64,000 bases of DNA from Acidobacteriota bacterium. GTDB lineage: Bacteria > Acidobacteriota > Terriglobia > Bryobacterales > Bryobacteraceae. The notes under the pieces were generated by a model. It saw only the letters and a list, made by a program, of their open reading frames with translations, did not search any database and had not been told where the DNA came from. Position numbers and translations under genes: made by a program. Location of the stretch: positions 16,503 to 80,502 of the forward strand of contig JANXSF010000063.1 in NCBI GenBank assembly GCA_025352795.1, read 5' to 3'. Below are positions 8,283-17,056 of the stretch, in pieces (position 1 is the first letter of the stretch; each line of letters begins with the position of its first letter).

Positions 8283-10598
8283 TTACTTCTTAGTCTTCGC
8301 CTTGCGCTTCAGCGTACTCAACGCCCGTTGCGTCAAAACACCATCCACCAGTAACCGATCATCAGCGGAAAACCACGTCAGCTTCTGACCCTTGGTTGTC
8401 CCATGCAAACTATCAACCAGCATTGGATTCCCGCCTTCCATCGTCACCTTTTCTTCAGCGACTTCATATAGTGCAGTGTTCCCAGTGGATGTCCGCGTCC
8501 GTGCCGCAGCCCCCTTCACTGGTAGCGATGTCTGATATATTCTGACCGTCCCTTCCGCCAGCGCATGGTCCAGTTGCGTCTCTTTTTCCGTCTTATTAAA
8601 CCAAGCCCGCAATTCATCCGACTTCACGTTCATATCCGGTCGATCCAACACCACTGATTGCGTATAGTGCGCCAACTTATCCACGTCAGAGTAAGTCATA
8701 TCCATCGCCCGAACCACTGTATAAACCGGCGGCGTCGACGTCTTTGACTTACCATCTTTCAACTTGTCATCTTTTGACTTGTCCAGAAACTGACTGAGCA
8801 CAGAACCTTTAGCCACCAACTCCTGCTTCTTACGATCAATATCAATCCGATCCGCCTCAATCCGATTCGACGATTGCCACATCACCGCCTTGCCTTCGTA
8901 CAGAACCTTATCGCGCTTATCGCGAGTCGTCATCTTCTGCGCCGTGGCTTGCGTGGGTTCACCGGGTTCCAACATTGACCCCGGCTTGGGCTTCGCTTCC
9001 GGTTGTCGAGTAGACGTCACGTTACCTTCCGCCACCATGTCGCCGCTCTTCTGATCCATCGCGATTTTGTCCGCAGTGGTCGCTCCAGTCGGATCCCAAA
9101 TATTGGCCTTCCCATCCAGAAACACCATATTTTGCGCCTGTTCCATGCGTGCCTTGGTTGCCCGCGCCTCACGTGTGCCTTCTTTATAGCGGAAGTCCGT
9201 CCACTGTTCCAAAGTCTGCATTTGTCCGGTCTTGGGGTCGAACTTCGCCAGTAACTCGCCACTTGTCGTAGTCACATCTGGCGTGGCTTCTTTCGTTCCT
9301 TTCTTCGGTTCACCTTTTGTAAACGTATTCACCTTGGTGCCACGAAATGTCTCCAGTTGATTCTTCAACGCATAATCAAGATAGATCCGATCCCCATTCA
9401 TCCGACGATACCGATCCGCAGGCTTGTTCGGAATGAATTCAATCTCACCCGGTGTGTGCGTCTGCACACTTTCAATCTCTTCCCCACCAGCCCGCATTTT
9501 CATTTCCACCACTTCGCTTTTCAAAATACGATTCGGTGGAAAGTTCGTTCCCGTCGCCAATGGTTTCGACGTCACAATGGTGTTGCCATGCGCCATGGCT
9601 ATTGCCAACTGACTCTGCTTTTCCTTTTCCAGCAGCGTAAAGTGAAGGTCAATCCGATCCGTAGTCACGTTGGTATCGCCAGTAACGGAATGCGCTGCCA
9701 GGCTGGCGTTCGCCTCACCTGTAATGCGTTCAATCAAATTCTGCTTGCCGAAAATCATCTGCAGTTTATCCGCCGCGTAAGTCAGTTCCCGCGTGGGTAA
9801 CTTATCCACACCTGTCGCTTTTTCCGCTTCCACCAATTGAATATTGCCCTTCTCCAAAGTCACCACCGATGGACCAGCGTTCATCGTCATCGTGTCCCGC
9901 TTCATCTTCGCCCAAGGCCGCAGCAACACTTTCGATTCGCTCTCCAAGTAGACCGCTTCGCCCGCTTCCACTTCCATATCTTTACCTTGCGGAGTGGCAG
10001 CTTTCCAATGGATCAGCACCTGACTTTTCAGGCTGATCTGGTGGATTCCTGGATCATACACAGCACCCACAGCCTGGCCAAACCCACGGTCAAAATCGAA
10101 ATGAGTTAAACGATCCGTAGTCGCCGTCTGCGCCTGCGTATCAAAGCGAACTCCAGAAGATTTAATCTTCAACATACGCCCTGAAGGAATAATTTCTTCA
10201 GGCTTGTCTGGATTCACTTTCACGCCCAGGGTCATATCCACAGCGCCTTCAGAGAACAGGATACTATCCTGCATCCGCAATTCCGCATGGTCACACTTCA
10301 CCAAATCAAAGGTGGTGCCGCCCTTATGAAATATTTTCAGCGTCACGTGTTCCAGTTCCACACGCGGCGGATTTTCAACCTGCTTCATGTCCTGTGCGCA
10401 AACTTCAGTCACCGTACGCTTGCCATCGTTTTGAGCCCAACACCAGTCTTTGGCTTGGCCTGTTGTGTTCGCCGTCATCTGGCCGGGCCTTGCCGGAGCG
10501 TTGGCTGTCTGAAGAAGTTTCTGCTTCCAGTAAAGGTAGCCAATACTGCCAGAGAGTAGGAAGACTGCAGCTAAGAGAAGCCACCCGAAACGACGCAT
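8283..10598 (-). CDS. LptC/LptA (OstA)-like LPS transport protein, multi-repeat
   Basis: 771 aa. An N-terminal membrane anchor (GWLLLAAVFLLSGSIGYLYW) is followed by an LptC-type segment and then several OstA/LptA-like beta-jellyroll units, recognisable by repeated patterns such as EADRIDIDRKKQELVAKGSV, DKIAMDQKSGDMVAEGNV and AEKVTMEGGNPMLVDSL-like strands. The LPS bridge of Gram-negative bacteria is normally made of separate LptC (about 190 aa) and LptA (about 180 aa); this protein is much longer and appears to carry the bridge in one chain anchored to the inner membrane. The C-terminus is basic (KRKAKTKK). The start ATG at 10598 has no Shine-Dalgarno but follows a TATCCT box by 8 nt. Confidence 0.75.
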   Translation of the reverse strand: MRRFGWLLLAAVFLLSGSIGYLYWKQKLLQTANAPARPGQMTANTTGQAKDWCWAQNDGKRTVTEVCAQDMKQVENPPRVELEHVTLKIFHKGGTTFDLVKCDHAELRMQDSILFSEGAVDMTLGVKVNPDKPEEIIPSGRMLKIKSSGVRFDTQAQTATTDRLTHFDFDRGFGQAVGAVYDPGIHQISLKSQVLIHWKAATPQGKDMEVEAGEAVYLESESKVLLRPWAKMKRDTMTMNAGPSVVTLEKGNIQLVEAEKATGVDKLPTRELTYAADKLQMIFGKQNLIERITGEANASLAAHSVTGDTNVTTDRIDLHFTLLEKEKQSQLAIAMAHGNTIVTSKPLATGTNFPPNRILKSEVVEMKMRAGGEEIESVQTHTPGEIEFIPNKPADRYRRMNGDRIYLDYALKNQLETFRGTKVNTFTKGEPKKGTKEATPDVTTTSGELLAKFDPKTGQMQTLEQWTDFRYKEGTREARATKARMEQAQNMVFLDGKANIWDPTGATTADKIAMDQKSGDMVAEGNVTSTRQPEAKPKPGSMLEPGEPTQATAQKMTTRDKRDKVLYEGKAVMWQSSNRIEADRIDIDRKKQELVAKGSVLSQFLDKSKDDKLKDGKSKTSTPPVYTVVRAMDMTYSDVDKLAHYTQSVVLDRPDMNVKSDELRAWFNKTEKETQLDHALAEGTVRIYQTSLPVKGAAARTRTSTGNTALYEVAEEKVTMEGGNPMLVDSLHGTTKGQKLTWFSADDRLLVDGVLTQRALSTLKRKAKTKK

Positions 10599-10606
10599 GA
10601 ATCATC

Positions 10607-10612
10607 AGGATA
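10607..10612 (-). promoter_or_regulatory. Putative -10 box, leaderless start of LptC/A-like gene
   Basis: TATCCT on the minus strand, ending 8 nt before the ATG at 10598. The local context CTGCTATCCTGA is the same as in front of gltX. Confidence 0.45.
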
Positions 10613-10699
10613 GCAGGGGGTATATCAATGGGTACAGCAGAGGCACTGTAAACTCTGTGAATCTGCACCATCGCAGTGCAAGATCAATTAACATAAAAC

Positions 10700-11452
10700 G
10701 TGACAGCACTCATACTCTCTGGCGGCGGCATGTTCGGCGCTTGGCAGGCCGGTGCCTGGCAAGTAATTCAACCAAAGGTTCCGAAGCCCGATTGGGTCAT
10801 TGGCGCATCTGCCGGATCCCTCAACGCCTGGGCGATTGCTGGCGGCTTAGACCCCCAAATCCTCATTGATCGTTGGCTGCATCTGGAAGCATACCGCCAT
10901 TTTCATTGGCGATTTCCCACAAGTTTCAAAAGCAGCTTGCTGGATCCAGCTCCAGTCTGGGCCGATGTGGAAGAAGTTTATTCCCGCTGCAAACCGAAAA
11001 CAAATATCGGCATCGCCATCACTCGCCTGCCTGGGTTGCAAGTGGAAATGGTGGTCAATGAACAAATTACAGCCCGCCACTTAATGGCCTCCTGCGCTGT
11101 GCCGGGTTTGTTGCCTCCGGTCAAAGTGAACGGACATTGGTATTGGGATGGCGGTTTAATGGACGGCCTTCCTCATCGCTTTGGACGCGAAGTAGGTGCC
11201 CAACGGTTAATCTGCATGAACGTCTGGGTGGGTCTGCCTTGGTGGTGGTCGTTGAAAGGAAGTCTATTGCATCGCCTGCATTTAATGCGCCAAGGCAGCA
11301 TCGCCGAACCGAACAAGGCCAATTGGATTTACCTGGCACCACCCGCCATGCCCGGCACCTTTCGCGATGCCGCAGTCTGGTCACGCGACAATGCCGAAAG
11401 GTGGATTGATCAGGGCCGCAAAGCAGGCCAGGCAGCACTTACACAGCTATGA
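10700..11452 (+). CDS. Patatin-like phospholipase
   Basis: 250 aa, GTG start. Patatin-family motifs are complete: glycine-rich oxyanion loop SGGGMFGAW (residues 7-15), nucleophile elbow GASAGS and the catalytic aspartate in WDGGLMDGLP. These serine-aspartate dyad enzymes release fatty acids from phospholipids and act without a signal peptide, as seen here. The gene faces the DedA-rhodanese gene convergently and overlaps by a few bases with the stop codon that would end the extended rhodanese frame (11447-11449). Confidence 0.9.
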   Translation: MTALILSGGGMFGAWQAGAWQVIQPKVPKPDWVIGASAGSLNAWAIAGGLDPQILIDRWLHLEAYRHFHWRFPTSFKSSLLDPAPVWADVEEVYSRCKPKTNIGIAITRLPGLQVEMVVNEQITARHLMASCAVPGLLPPVKVNGHWYWDGGLMDGLPHRFGREVGAQRLICMNVWVGLPWWWSLKGSLLHRLHLMRQGSIAEPNKANWIYLAPPAMPGTFRDAAVWSRDNAERWIDQGRKAGQAALTQL

Positions 11453-11575
11453 AAATTGTTCCGTAGGATAGCCATGCTCCACCCAGCCATCAAACCCGCC
11501 TTCCAGTGGACGCACTTTCATAATCCCTTTACGATTCAGCATAAGCGCCGCACGGGCGCTGGATTTTTCATCCGG
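11447..11575 (-). other. In-frame rhodanese tail beyond a TGA codon
   Basis: Directly after the TGA at 11578-11576 the same frame stays open for 42 codons to a TAG at 11447-11449 and encodes the expected end of a rhodanese domain: PDEKSSARAALML, then GIMKVRPLEGGFDGW and HGYPTE. Such conserved sequence would be lost quickly if never translated, so the TGA is either very recent, misread, or recoded (for example as selenocysteine). Confidence 0.65.
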
Positions 11576-12373
11576 TCAAGAACAGTACAGAACAATTTCC
11601 TGGTCGCGTGGAATTTCTACATGCCGCACTTCCAGGTCGCTAAAACTCATTTGTCGCGCACCTGGAATTAGCGATGTCCGCTTAATCTCCCAAAGATCGC
11701 GCATGTCAATAATAAAGAAATCGTGCTGCTCGGAATTCATGCTCTGGTAAAGATCTTCTACACTCAGACGGTTTACCCGAAGCAGATGTAAGAAGCGTCG
11801 TCGCTGATAATACTTCCAGCTTACATACACAAAAAGAATCAGCCCCAACGCCAAGCCCAAGCCCAAACCCAATTTTGCAGCACGCTCCGCAGCCCACTCC
11901 AGTTGACGATGGAACACCATCCCGGTGCCAAGTAACGACCCGGCCCACAGCAGCGATCCTGCTGAATCAGCCAATAAAAAGCGCGTCGTAGACATCCCCG
12001 TCATCCCGGCCAAAGGTGGTGCCGCAGTGGATAGGCCCGGTAAAAATTTCGCCCCAAGCAGCGTGCCCCAGCCGTATCTTTGAAATCCACGCTCTGTAGT
12101 TTTGACGCAGGAATCAGGTTCTAGTGAAAGTCGGCAAAGCAGTTTCAATACTCCACGGCCTTTGGTTCGGCCAAGAAGGAACCACGCGAAATCAGGAATC
12201 AGACATGCCACCAGCGCACCCAACAAGGCCGTGGGCCATCCATAAAAACCTTGCCCAATCAGGGCACCCATTCCCAGCAGAACAGGCACGGCTGGAATCG
12301 GAAGGCCTGCCTGTTCTGCAAGCACCCAAATAAAAACCACTGCGTATCCGTATTGAAGAATGAAGTGTTGCAT
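11576..12373 (-). CDS. DedA-family membrane protein with rhodanese domain, ending at in-frame TGA
   Basis: From the ATG at 12373 (an in-frame TTG at 12385 is possible) about 265 residues: a DedA/SNARE-associated domain with the characteristic AEQAGLPIPAVPVLL start, GRTKGRG, and a KFLPGLSTAAPPLAGM re-entrant motif, several membrane segments (including GLGLALGLILFVYVSW), and then a rhodanese domain (DLYQSMNS, FFIIDMRDLWEIKR, IPGARQMSF, IVLYCS). Translation stops at TGA right after the CS of the active-site loop, where related proteins appear to read C-S-C-P. DedA proteins are membrane-lipid flippase-like or envelope-stress proteins; the rhodanese part would handle sulfane sulfur. It abuts the pirin gene upstream (stop TGA overlapping the TTG). 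Confidence 0.8.
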   Translation of the reverse strand: MQHFILQYGYAVVFIWVLAEQAGLPIPAVPVLLGMGALIGQGFYGWPTALLGALVACLIPDFAWFLLGRTKGRGVLKLLCRLSLEPDSCVKTTERGFQRYGWGTLLGAKFLPGLSTAAPPLAGMTGMSTTRFLLADSAGSLLWAGSLLGTGMVFHRQLEWAAERAAKLGLGLGLALGLILFVYVSWKYYQRRRFLHLLRVNRLSVEDLYQSMNSEQHDFFIIDMRDLWEIKRTSLIPGARQMSFSDLEVRHVEIPRDQEIVLYCS

Positions 12374-12381
12374 AGTTAAAA

Positions 12382-13080
12382 TCAAGCCAGATCAAACAAT
12401 ATAAGGCTGGCTTGTTCAAGGCCAGTAAGATCCAGCTTACTCTCTTCGGACATCGCCGCGCCGTCCCCTTCATCCAGTTGCATGCCATTCAACATCACTG
12501 AACCACGGGTCACTTGCAGCCACGCAAAGCGGGCCGAATCTAATTGCCGTTCCAACTTTGCTCCCGCAGCAAGGTCCGCAATATAAACATTGGCATCTTG
12601 CGCAATCGGTGGAGTGCCATCGTGTCCATCCCCCGACGCCACCAGTTGCCACTTGCCTTGCCGACCCTCCACCGCAAATTCACGATCTTCAAATCGTGGC
12701 TCAATTCCCTTTTCTGCCGGTTGAATCCACACCTGATAAAAATGCACAGGCTCAGTTTTTGAGTAGTTGTTTTCACTGTGCTGAATGCCCGTACCTGCAG
12801 ACATCCGTTGAATCATCCCAGGCTTAAGAACAGCCCGCGCACCAGTGGAATCCTCATGTTCTAATGCACCTTCAAGCACAAAGGTAAGGATCTCCATATC
12901 GCGATGACCATGGCGCCCAAAGCCTGCTCCAGCCGTAACGCGGTCGTCATTCATCACTCGCAACGAACGAAATCCCATATGGTTGGGGTCGTGGAATTGG
13001 TTGAAGGAAAACGTGTGGCGGCTATCCAGCCAGCTAATGCTGGATCTTCCTCGCTCAACAGACGGACGGATGGTAATCAT
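12382..13080 (-). CDS. Pirin-family protein (YhhW-like)
   Basis: 232 aa bicupin. The N-terminal cupin carries the metal-binding pattern GFGRHGHRDMEILTFVLEG and the following LEHEDS and GTGIQHSE segments, giving the usual three histidines and one glutamate. Bacterial pirins of this type have quercetinase activity or act as redox-sensitive regulators. The C-terminal cupin is shorter and lacks an obvious metal set. Its stop overlaps the possible TTG start of the DedA gene, so the two are co-transcribed. Confidence 0.9.
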   Translation of the reverse strand: MITIRPSVERGRSSISWLDSRHTFSFNQFHDPNHMGFRSLRVMNDDRVTAGAGFGRHGHRDMEILTFVLEGALEHEDSTGARAVLKPGMIQRMSAGTGIQHSENNYSKTEPVHFYQVWIQPAEKGIEPRFEDREFAVEGRQGKWQLVASGDGHDGTPPIAQDANVYIADLAAGAKLERQLDSARFAWLQVTRGSVMLNGMQLDEGDGAAMSEESKLDLTGLEQASLILFDLA

Positions 13081-13150
13081 AGGATTCAGCTCCTTAATAT
13101 TCGTGGTAACGAACTACTTGGATGCAAAGAAGAACGCTTTCGATTCAGGT

Positions 13151-13173
13151 GGGACAGGCATCCCTGCCCGTCC
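13151..13173. repeat. Dispersed palindrome family C, copy 1
   Basis: GGGACAGGCATCCCTGCCCG plus three bases forms a GC-rich hairpin in the gap between a serine hydrolase stop and the pirin start. A near-identical palindrome is at 15554-15571, again just after a serine hydrolase stop. It could act as a terminator. Confidence 0.5.
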
Positions 13174-13181
13174 TACCTAAC

Positions 13182-14378
13182 CTAATCAACAACCGCAGCG
13201 TTAGCCATACCCATAAACGCATACTTCACATCTGCTGTACCCGTAGCATTCTGAATCAGAAAAATGCCGATCATGTCTTTCTTCCTATCAATCCACCCGT
13301 GCGTGTTGAACGCCCCACCATGCCCGAATGTCCCCGCAGAAAGTAAGTGGATTTCCCCCAATCCTTCCGGTCGTACCACTTCCCAAGTAAGTCCGAAAGC
13401 AGTGCCAGGCATGTGTCCGGAACGAAGGTCCGCTGTATGAGCACTGGTCATCATGTCCACCGCAGCTCGCGAAAGTAACTGGCGTCCCCCAGATTTTCCA
13501 CCGTTCAGCATCATCTGATAAAACTGTAGTAAGTCAGTAGCGGTGGTGTACATTCCCCATTCCGGCGCAGGATATTTTGCACCTTTGCGGAACTGCAGCG
13601 GGTCCCCACCCAGAATGGTGCCATCCGCTTTCGTCAGCTTGCCGTCCATCAATCGGTACACCGGGGCCAAGCGTCCCTGCTTATCTATAGGTAGGAAGAA
13701 ATGGCTATCCTTCATCCCCAGCGGCTGAAAAATGCGCGATTCAATAAATCCTTCAAACGGCATGCCTGAGGCCACTTCAATGATACGACCCAAAACACTA
13801 ATGCCAGCGTTGGAATACTGCCACTTGGAGCCAGGTTCAAATTCCAATGGCTGCTGGGAATACATCAGCATGGCTTCGGCCAGCGTTTTATCCATCTTCT
13901 GATTCAGTTCCGCAAAGCCTGTAAAAGGTCCGGAAGACATGCCCGATGTGTGCGTCATGCAATCGCGCACAGTGATGGTGCGCCCAGGTTTATGCAACGT
14001 CTTTACACCGTCTTTCACTTCAACCATCATCTGCCCACGAAACTCCGGCAAATACTTTTCTACCGGATCACTAATCACCACTTTGCCTTCATCGACCAAC
14101 ATCATAATGGCCACTCCCACAAAGGGTTTGGTCATGGACATGATTTGAAAAATCGAATCCTTCGCCATGGGCTTGCCTGCTTCCATATCCTGCATTCCCA
14201 CTGCATCAAACTCGGCAATAGTACCGTGCCGAGCAATCAATGTCACCGCACCGGCAATGCGTTTCTGGTCCACAAAGGCCTTCATGCGTTGGGGGATCTT
14301 CGCCAGTTGCGCCGGAGACATTCCCGTATCAGCACCCATTGCCAACGTGGCCAAACATAGGAGCACAAGTGCTTTCAT
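13182..14378 (-). CDS. Secreted serine hydrolase, beta-lactamase class C/EstB fold (paralogue 1)
   Basis: 398 aa with a signal peptide (LVLLCLATLAMGA). Class-C penicillin-binding fold motifs are present: SxxK in MSMTKP, YxN in YSNAG, and a C-terminal HGG triad equivalent in FGHGGAFNTHG. These proteins are mostly esterases, D-aminopeptidases or transesterases rather than true beta-lactamases. It is the last of three tandem paralogues on the minus strand, only 6 bp after the stop of the middle gene. Shared segments such as QIMSMTKPF, ISDPVE, HTSG and FEPG-QYSN show recent duplication. Confidence 0.9.
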   Translation of the reverse strand: MKALVLLCLATLAMGADTGMSPAQLAKIPQRMKAFVDQKRIAGAVTLIARHGTIAEFDAVGMQDMEAGKPMAKDSIFQIMSMTKPFVGVAIMMLVDEGKVVISDPVEKYLPEFRGQMMVEVKDGVKTLHKPGRTITVRDCMTHTSGMSSGPFTGFAELNQKMDKTLAEAMLMYSQQPLEFEPGSKWQYSNAGISVLGRIIEVASGMPFEGFIESRIFQPLGMKDSHFFLPIDKQGRLAPVYRLMDGKLTKADGTILGGDPLQFRKGAKYPAPEWGMYTTATDLLQFYQMMLNGGKSGGRQLLSRAAVDMMTSAHTADLRSGHMPGTAFGLTWEVVRPEGLGEIHLLSAGTFGHGGAFNTHGWIDRKKDMIGIFLIQNATGTADVKYAFMGMANAAVVD

Positions 14379-14384
14379 AGTAAG

Positions 14385-15542
14385 TTAATCCTTAACGGCT
14401 GAAGCCGCAATTTCACGGAACATTTTCTGTTCCGCGAGTGAAGTCAAGGGGAATCGCTGAATCAACAAAATGCCAATCAAGTCTTTACCCGGATCAAGAA
14501 AAGCATCGGTACCGTAAGCACCGCCATGCCCGTAAGCTCCCACTGCTTGCAAAGTAGTTGTGGCCCGTGCATCTTTGGCGACGGTCCAGGTGAGCCCATA
14601 ACCCATGCCAGGACCATGTCCAGCAGGATCAATTGAACCAGTATGCAAGCCCGTCATCGTTTCAATAGATGCTTTAGACAAAAGCTGTTTACCCATGTAG
14701 GAACCGTGGTTCAGCATCATTCGATAAAAAACAACAAGGTCACCAGCGGTGGAATACATGCCGCCTTCAGGCATTGCATACTTCGCCCCCTTGCGGAAAA
14801 CGCCGTCACCCAAATCAAACAGCTTGCCGTTCATTGGGGAATACACACGCGCGATCCGCGCGTAGTGTTCAGGCTTTGGAAAGAAGAAACTGTCCTTCAT
14901 GCCTAGCGGTTCAAAAATGCGTTTGGCAAGAAATTGTTCGTAAGGTTGACCACCCACAACTTCAACAATACGCCCTAGCGCAGCCAGACCAGTGTTGGAA
15001 TATTGCCACTGCGTACCCGGTTCAAATTTCAAGTTGAGTTGCGAATTGAGCAGGGTAACTTCAGCCAGAGAACGATTCATCAAGGTATAGATATTCGCCA
15101 ATGCCGGAGGTCCAAATTCAGGTAACCCGGAAGTGTGAGTCATCAAATCATGAATCGTGATTTTACGCAGCGGAGGACGAAGCTTACCGTTGTCTAAAAG
15201 CTGAAGTCCACGAAATTCCGGCAAGATAGTTTCCACCGGATCGCTAATCGCCAGACGCCCTTCCTCCACCAACATCATGATTGCCGCCCCAGTGAACGGC
15301 TTGGTCATAGACATGATTTCGAAGATCGTGTCCGCGCGCATCGCTGTTTTATTGGCAACGTCGGCAAACCCCGTAGCCGAAAGCTGAACAATCTTTCCTT
15401 GATGTTCCACCAGCGTCACCGCCCCGGCAATTTGTCCCTTGGCAACAAACTCATTCATTCGTTGCGGAATCAAAGCCAGCCGCGCTTCATCCATGCTCGC
15501 CGCAGTAGCCACACTGGCCATCACCACCCATAGACCAATCAA
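14385..15542 (-). CDS. Secreted serine hydrolase, beta-lactamase class C fold (paralogue 2)
   Basis: About 385 aa from a TTG at 15542 that gives a short signal peptide (IGLWVVMASVATAAS). An open frame continues upstream to 15659 through the family C palindrome and into the neighbour, but that leader is arginine-rich and lacks protein-like sequence; the start is therefore uncertain. SxxK (MSMTKP), YSN and GHGG motifs are intact, as in its two neighbours. A periplasmic esterase or peptidase role is inferred from the fold. Its upstream palindrome may uncouple its expression from paralogue 3. Confidence 0.85.
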   Translation of the reverse strand: MIGLWVVMASVATAASMDEARLALIPQRMNEFVAKGQIAGAVTLVEHQGKIVQLSATGFADVANKTAMRADTIFEIMSMTKPFTGAAIMMLVEEGRLAISDPVETILPEFRGLQLLDNGKLRPPLRKITIHDLMTHTSGLPEFGPPALANIYTLMNRSLAEVTLLNSQLNLKFEPGTQWQYSNTGLAALGRIVEVVGGQPYEQFLAKRIFEPLGMKDSFFFPKPEHYARIARVYSPMNGKLFDLGDGVFRKGAKYAMPEGGMYSTAGDLVVFYRMMLNHGSYMGKQLLSKASIETMTGLHTGSIDPAGHGPGMGYGLTWTVAKDARATTTLQAVGAYGHGGAYGTDAFLDPGKDLIGILLIQRFPLTSLAEQKMFREIAASAVKD

Positions 15543-15553
15543 AAAGCAGTGAA

Positions 15554-15571
15554 ACAGGCATCCCTGCCTGT
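15554..15571. repeat. Dispersed palindrome family C, copy 2
   Basis: ACAGGCATCCCTGCCTGT, a perfect palindrome with a central six-base loop, between paralogues 3 and 2 of the serine hydrolase cluster. It matches the copy at 13151-13173. Confidence 0.5.
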
Positions 15572-15594
15572 CTTGTAAAGAATTCAACAATCGC

Positions 15595-16788
15595 CTAGTC
15601 AAGTGCCGCCGCCTCCGCCATAGCCCGGAATGAGTCCCGTTCCGTTGGCGTCCCACCAAAATTTCTTTGAATCAAAAATATGCCAATAACCCCACGAGTA
15701 GGATCAACAAACGCATCCGTTCCAAACGCTCCGCCATGCCCGTAAGTCCCTTCAGAACGAAGGTCGGTGGTACCTTGAGCATCTTTCACCACCGTCCAGG
15801 TAAGTCCATAACCCATACCCGCGCCATGCCCTGCGGGGTCAATCGTTCCTGTATGAAGTTGCGTCATAGTATCCACCGACGCTTTCGATAACAGACGCTT
15901 CCCTCCAAATTCACCGCCATTCAGCATCATTGAATAGAACTTCACCAAATCGCCAGCAGTAGAAAAAAGCCCGCCAGCCGGACCAGCCATCTTCGCACCT
16001 TTGCGCGTGTAATCCACATCAGCCTTCTGTAACTTTCCATCAATCAATGAGTAAGTCATACTCACTCTATTTTGCTTTTCAATCGGTGGAGCATAGTGAG
16101 TATCTTTCATGCCCAACGGGTCGAAAATGCGCCGCTGCACAAACATTTCGTAAGGCTGATCAGACACCACTTCAATAATCCGACCCAGTGTAGCAAGGCC
16201 GGTGTTGGAGTAATTCCATTTCGACCCTGGTTCAAATTCAAGTGGGAGTTGCGAGGCAATGTCCACCAATTCCGTCAGCGTACGTTGATATCGGGTATCC
16301 TGCACGGGCTTGGGGAAATCAGTAGGCAGGCCGGAAGTATGCGTCATCAAGTCTAGAATTGTGATTGGCCTTGGAGCTTTCTTAATTGTGAACGTCTTTT
16401 CGTCAATCTTGGTTGCCACAAATTTCTCGCGAAATTCCGGCAGATACTTTTCCACCGGATCACTAATGGCCACCTTGCCTTCCTCCACCAACAATTGAAG
16501 TGCCACGCCCGTCACTGGCTTAGTCATGGACATGATTTGAAAAATGGTGTCCGCCTTCATCGGCTTCTTCGCTTCCAGATCCCGATAGCCAACCGCAGAG
16601 ACGCGCCCCAAAACCCCATCGCGCGCCACCAGCGTAACGGCCCCCGCAATGGAGCCACGATCAACATAAGTTTGCATCCGCGCTTCAATCGCCTCAAGAC
16701 GCAAAGGGTCAAGTTTGCGAGGCACCGCCGGAGGTGCCGCAAGCAGCAGCGCAGGGAAGGCAGCAACAAGGAAGAATTTGAGTCGCAT
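15595..16788 (-). CDS. Secreted serine hydrolase, beta-lactamase class C fold (paralogue 3)
   Basis: 397 aa from the ATG at 16788; an in-frame ATG at 16797 lies inside the TATAAT box and is less likely. Signal peptide: RLKFFLVAAFPALLLAA. Motifs: MSMTKP (SxxK), YSNTG, and YGHGGAFGTDAF near the C-terminus. First gene of the three-paralogue array; the array probably arose by tandem duplication. Enzymes of this fold hydrolyse esters, amides or D-peptides in the periplasm; the actual substrate is not readable. Confidence 0.9.
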   Translation of the reverse strand: MRLKFFLVAAFPALLLAAPPAVPRKLDPLRLEAIEARMQTYVDRGSIAGAVTLVARDGVLGRVSAVGYRDLEAKKPMKADTIFQIMSMTKPVTGVALQLLVEEGKVAISDPVEKYLPEFREKFVATKIDEKTFTIKKAPRPITILDLMTHTSGLPTDFPKPVQDTRYQRTLTELVDIASQLPLEFEPGSKWNYSNTGLATLGRIIEVVSDQPYEMFVQRRIFDPLGMKDTHYAPPIEKQNRVSMTYSLIDGKLQKADVDYTRKGAKMAGPAGGLFSTAGDLVKFYSMMLNGGEFGGKRLLSKASVDTMTQLHTGTIDPAGHGAGMGYGLTWTVVKDAQGTTDLRSEGTYGHGGAFGTDAFVDPTRGVIGIFLIQRNFGGTPTERDSFRAMAEAAALD

Positions 16789-16795
16789 TTGGAGC

Positions 16796-16801
16796 ATTAT
16801 A
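16796..16801 (-). promoter_or_regulatory. -10 box (TATAAT), leaderless start of serine hydrolase array
   Basis: Consensus TATAAT on the minus strand, 7 nt before the ATG at 16788, so transcription should begin at or next to the start codon. No convincing -35 element is visible. The 255-bp gap to the divergent gene at 17057 shows nothing else recognisable. Confidence 0.55.
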
Positions 16802-17041
16802 ACGCTGATGACCGCTATACTTGCGCATATTAAAACGTAAACAGTTGAATCGTCTTTGCTGCAACCAATTGCCGGGTGGTGAAAAACGTTAATCCAACAA
16901 GCTCCTTCCCAATGTAAACGAGACTATTTTACCCGCCGTCCAACTCGAAGCAATGCCCGAAACAAGCCGTAATTCCGGGGCAAATCCGTCGACGGGCGTC
17001 CATCGGCTCACCCAGCAAATCCAGCAGCTCTAGGCTCGGTA

Positions 17042-17047
17042 TATAAT
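17042..17047 (+). promoter_or_regulatory. -10 box (TATAAT), leaderless start of DUF1549/DUF1553 gene
   Basis: Consensus TATAAT, 9 nt before the ATG at 17057, with no Shine-Dalgarno between them. Confidence 0.55.
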
Positions 17048-17056
17048 CTGAACAGC

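Noticed and set aside
15543..15659. Upstream extension of serine hydrolase paralogue 2.
   Set aside because: It crosses a palindromic repeat and the upstream gene's 3' end and is arginine-rich; kept only as a possible start.
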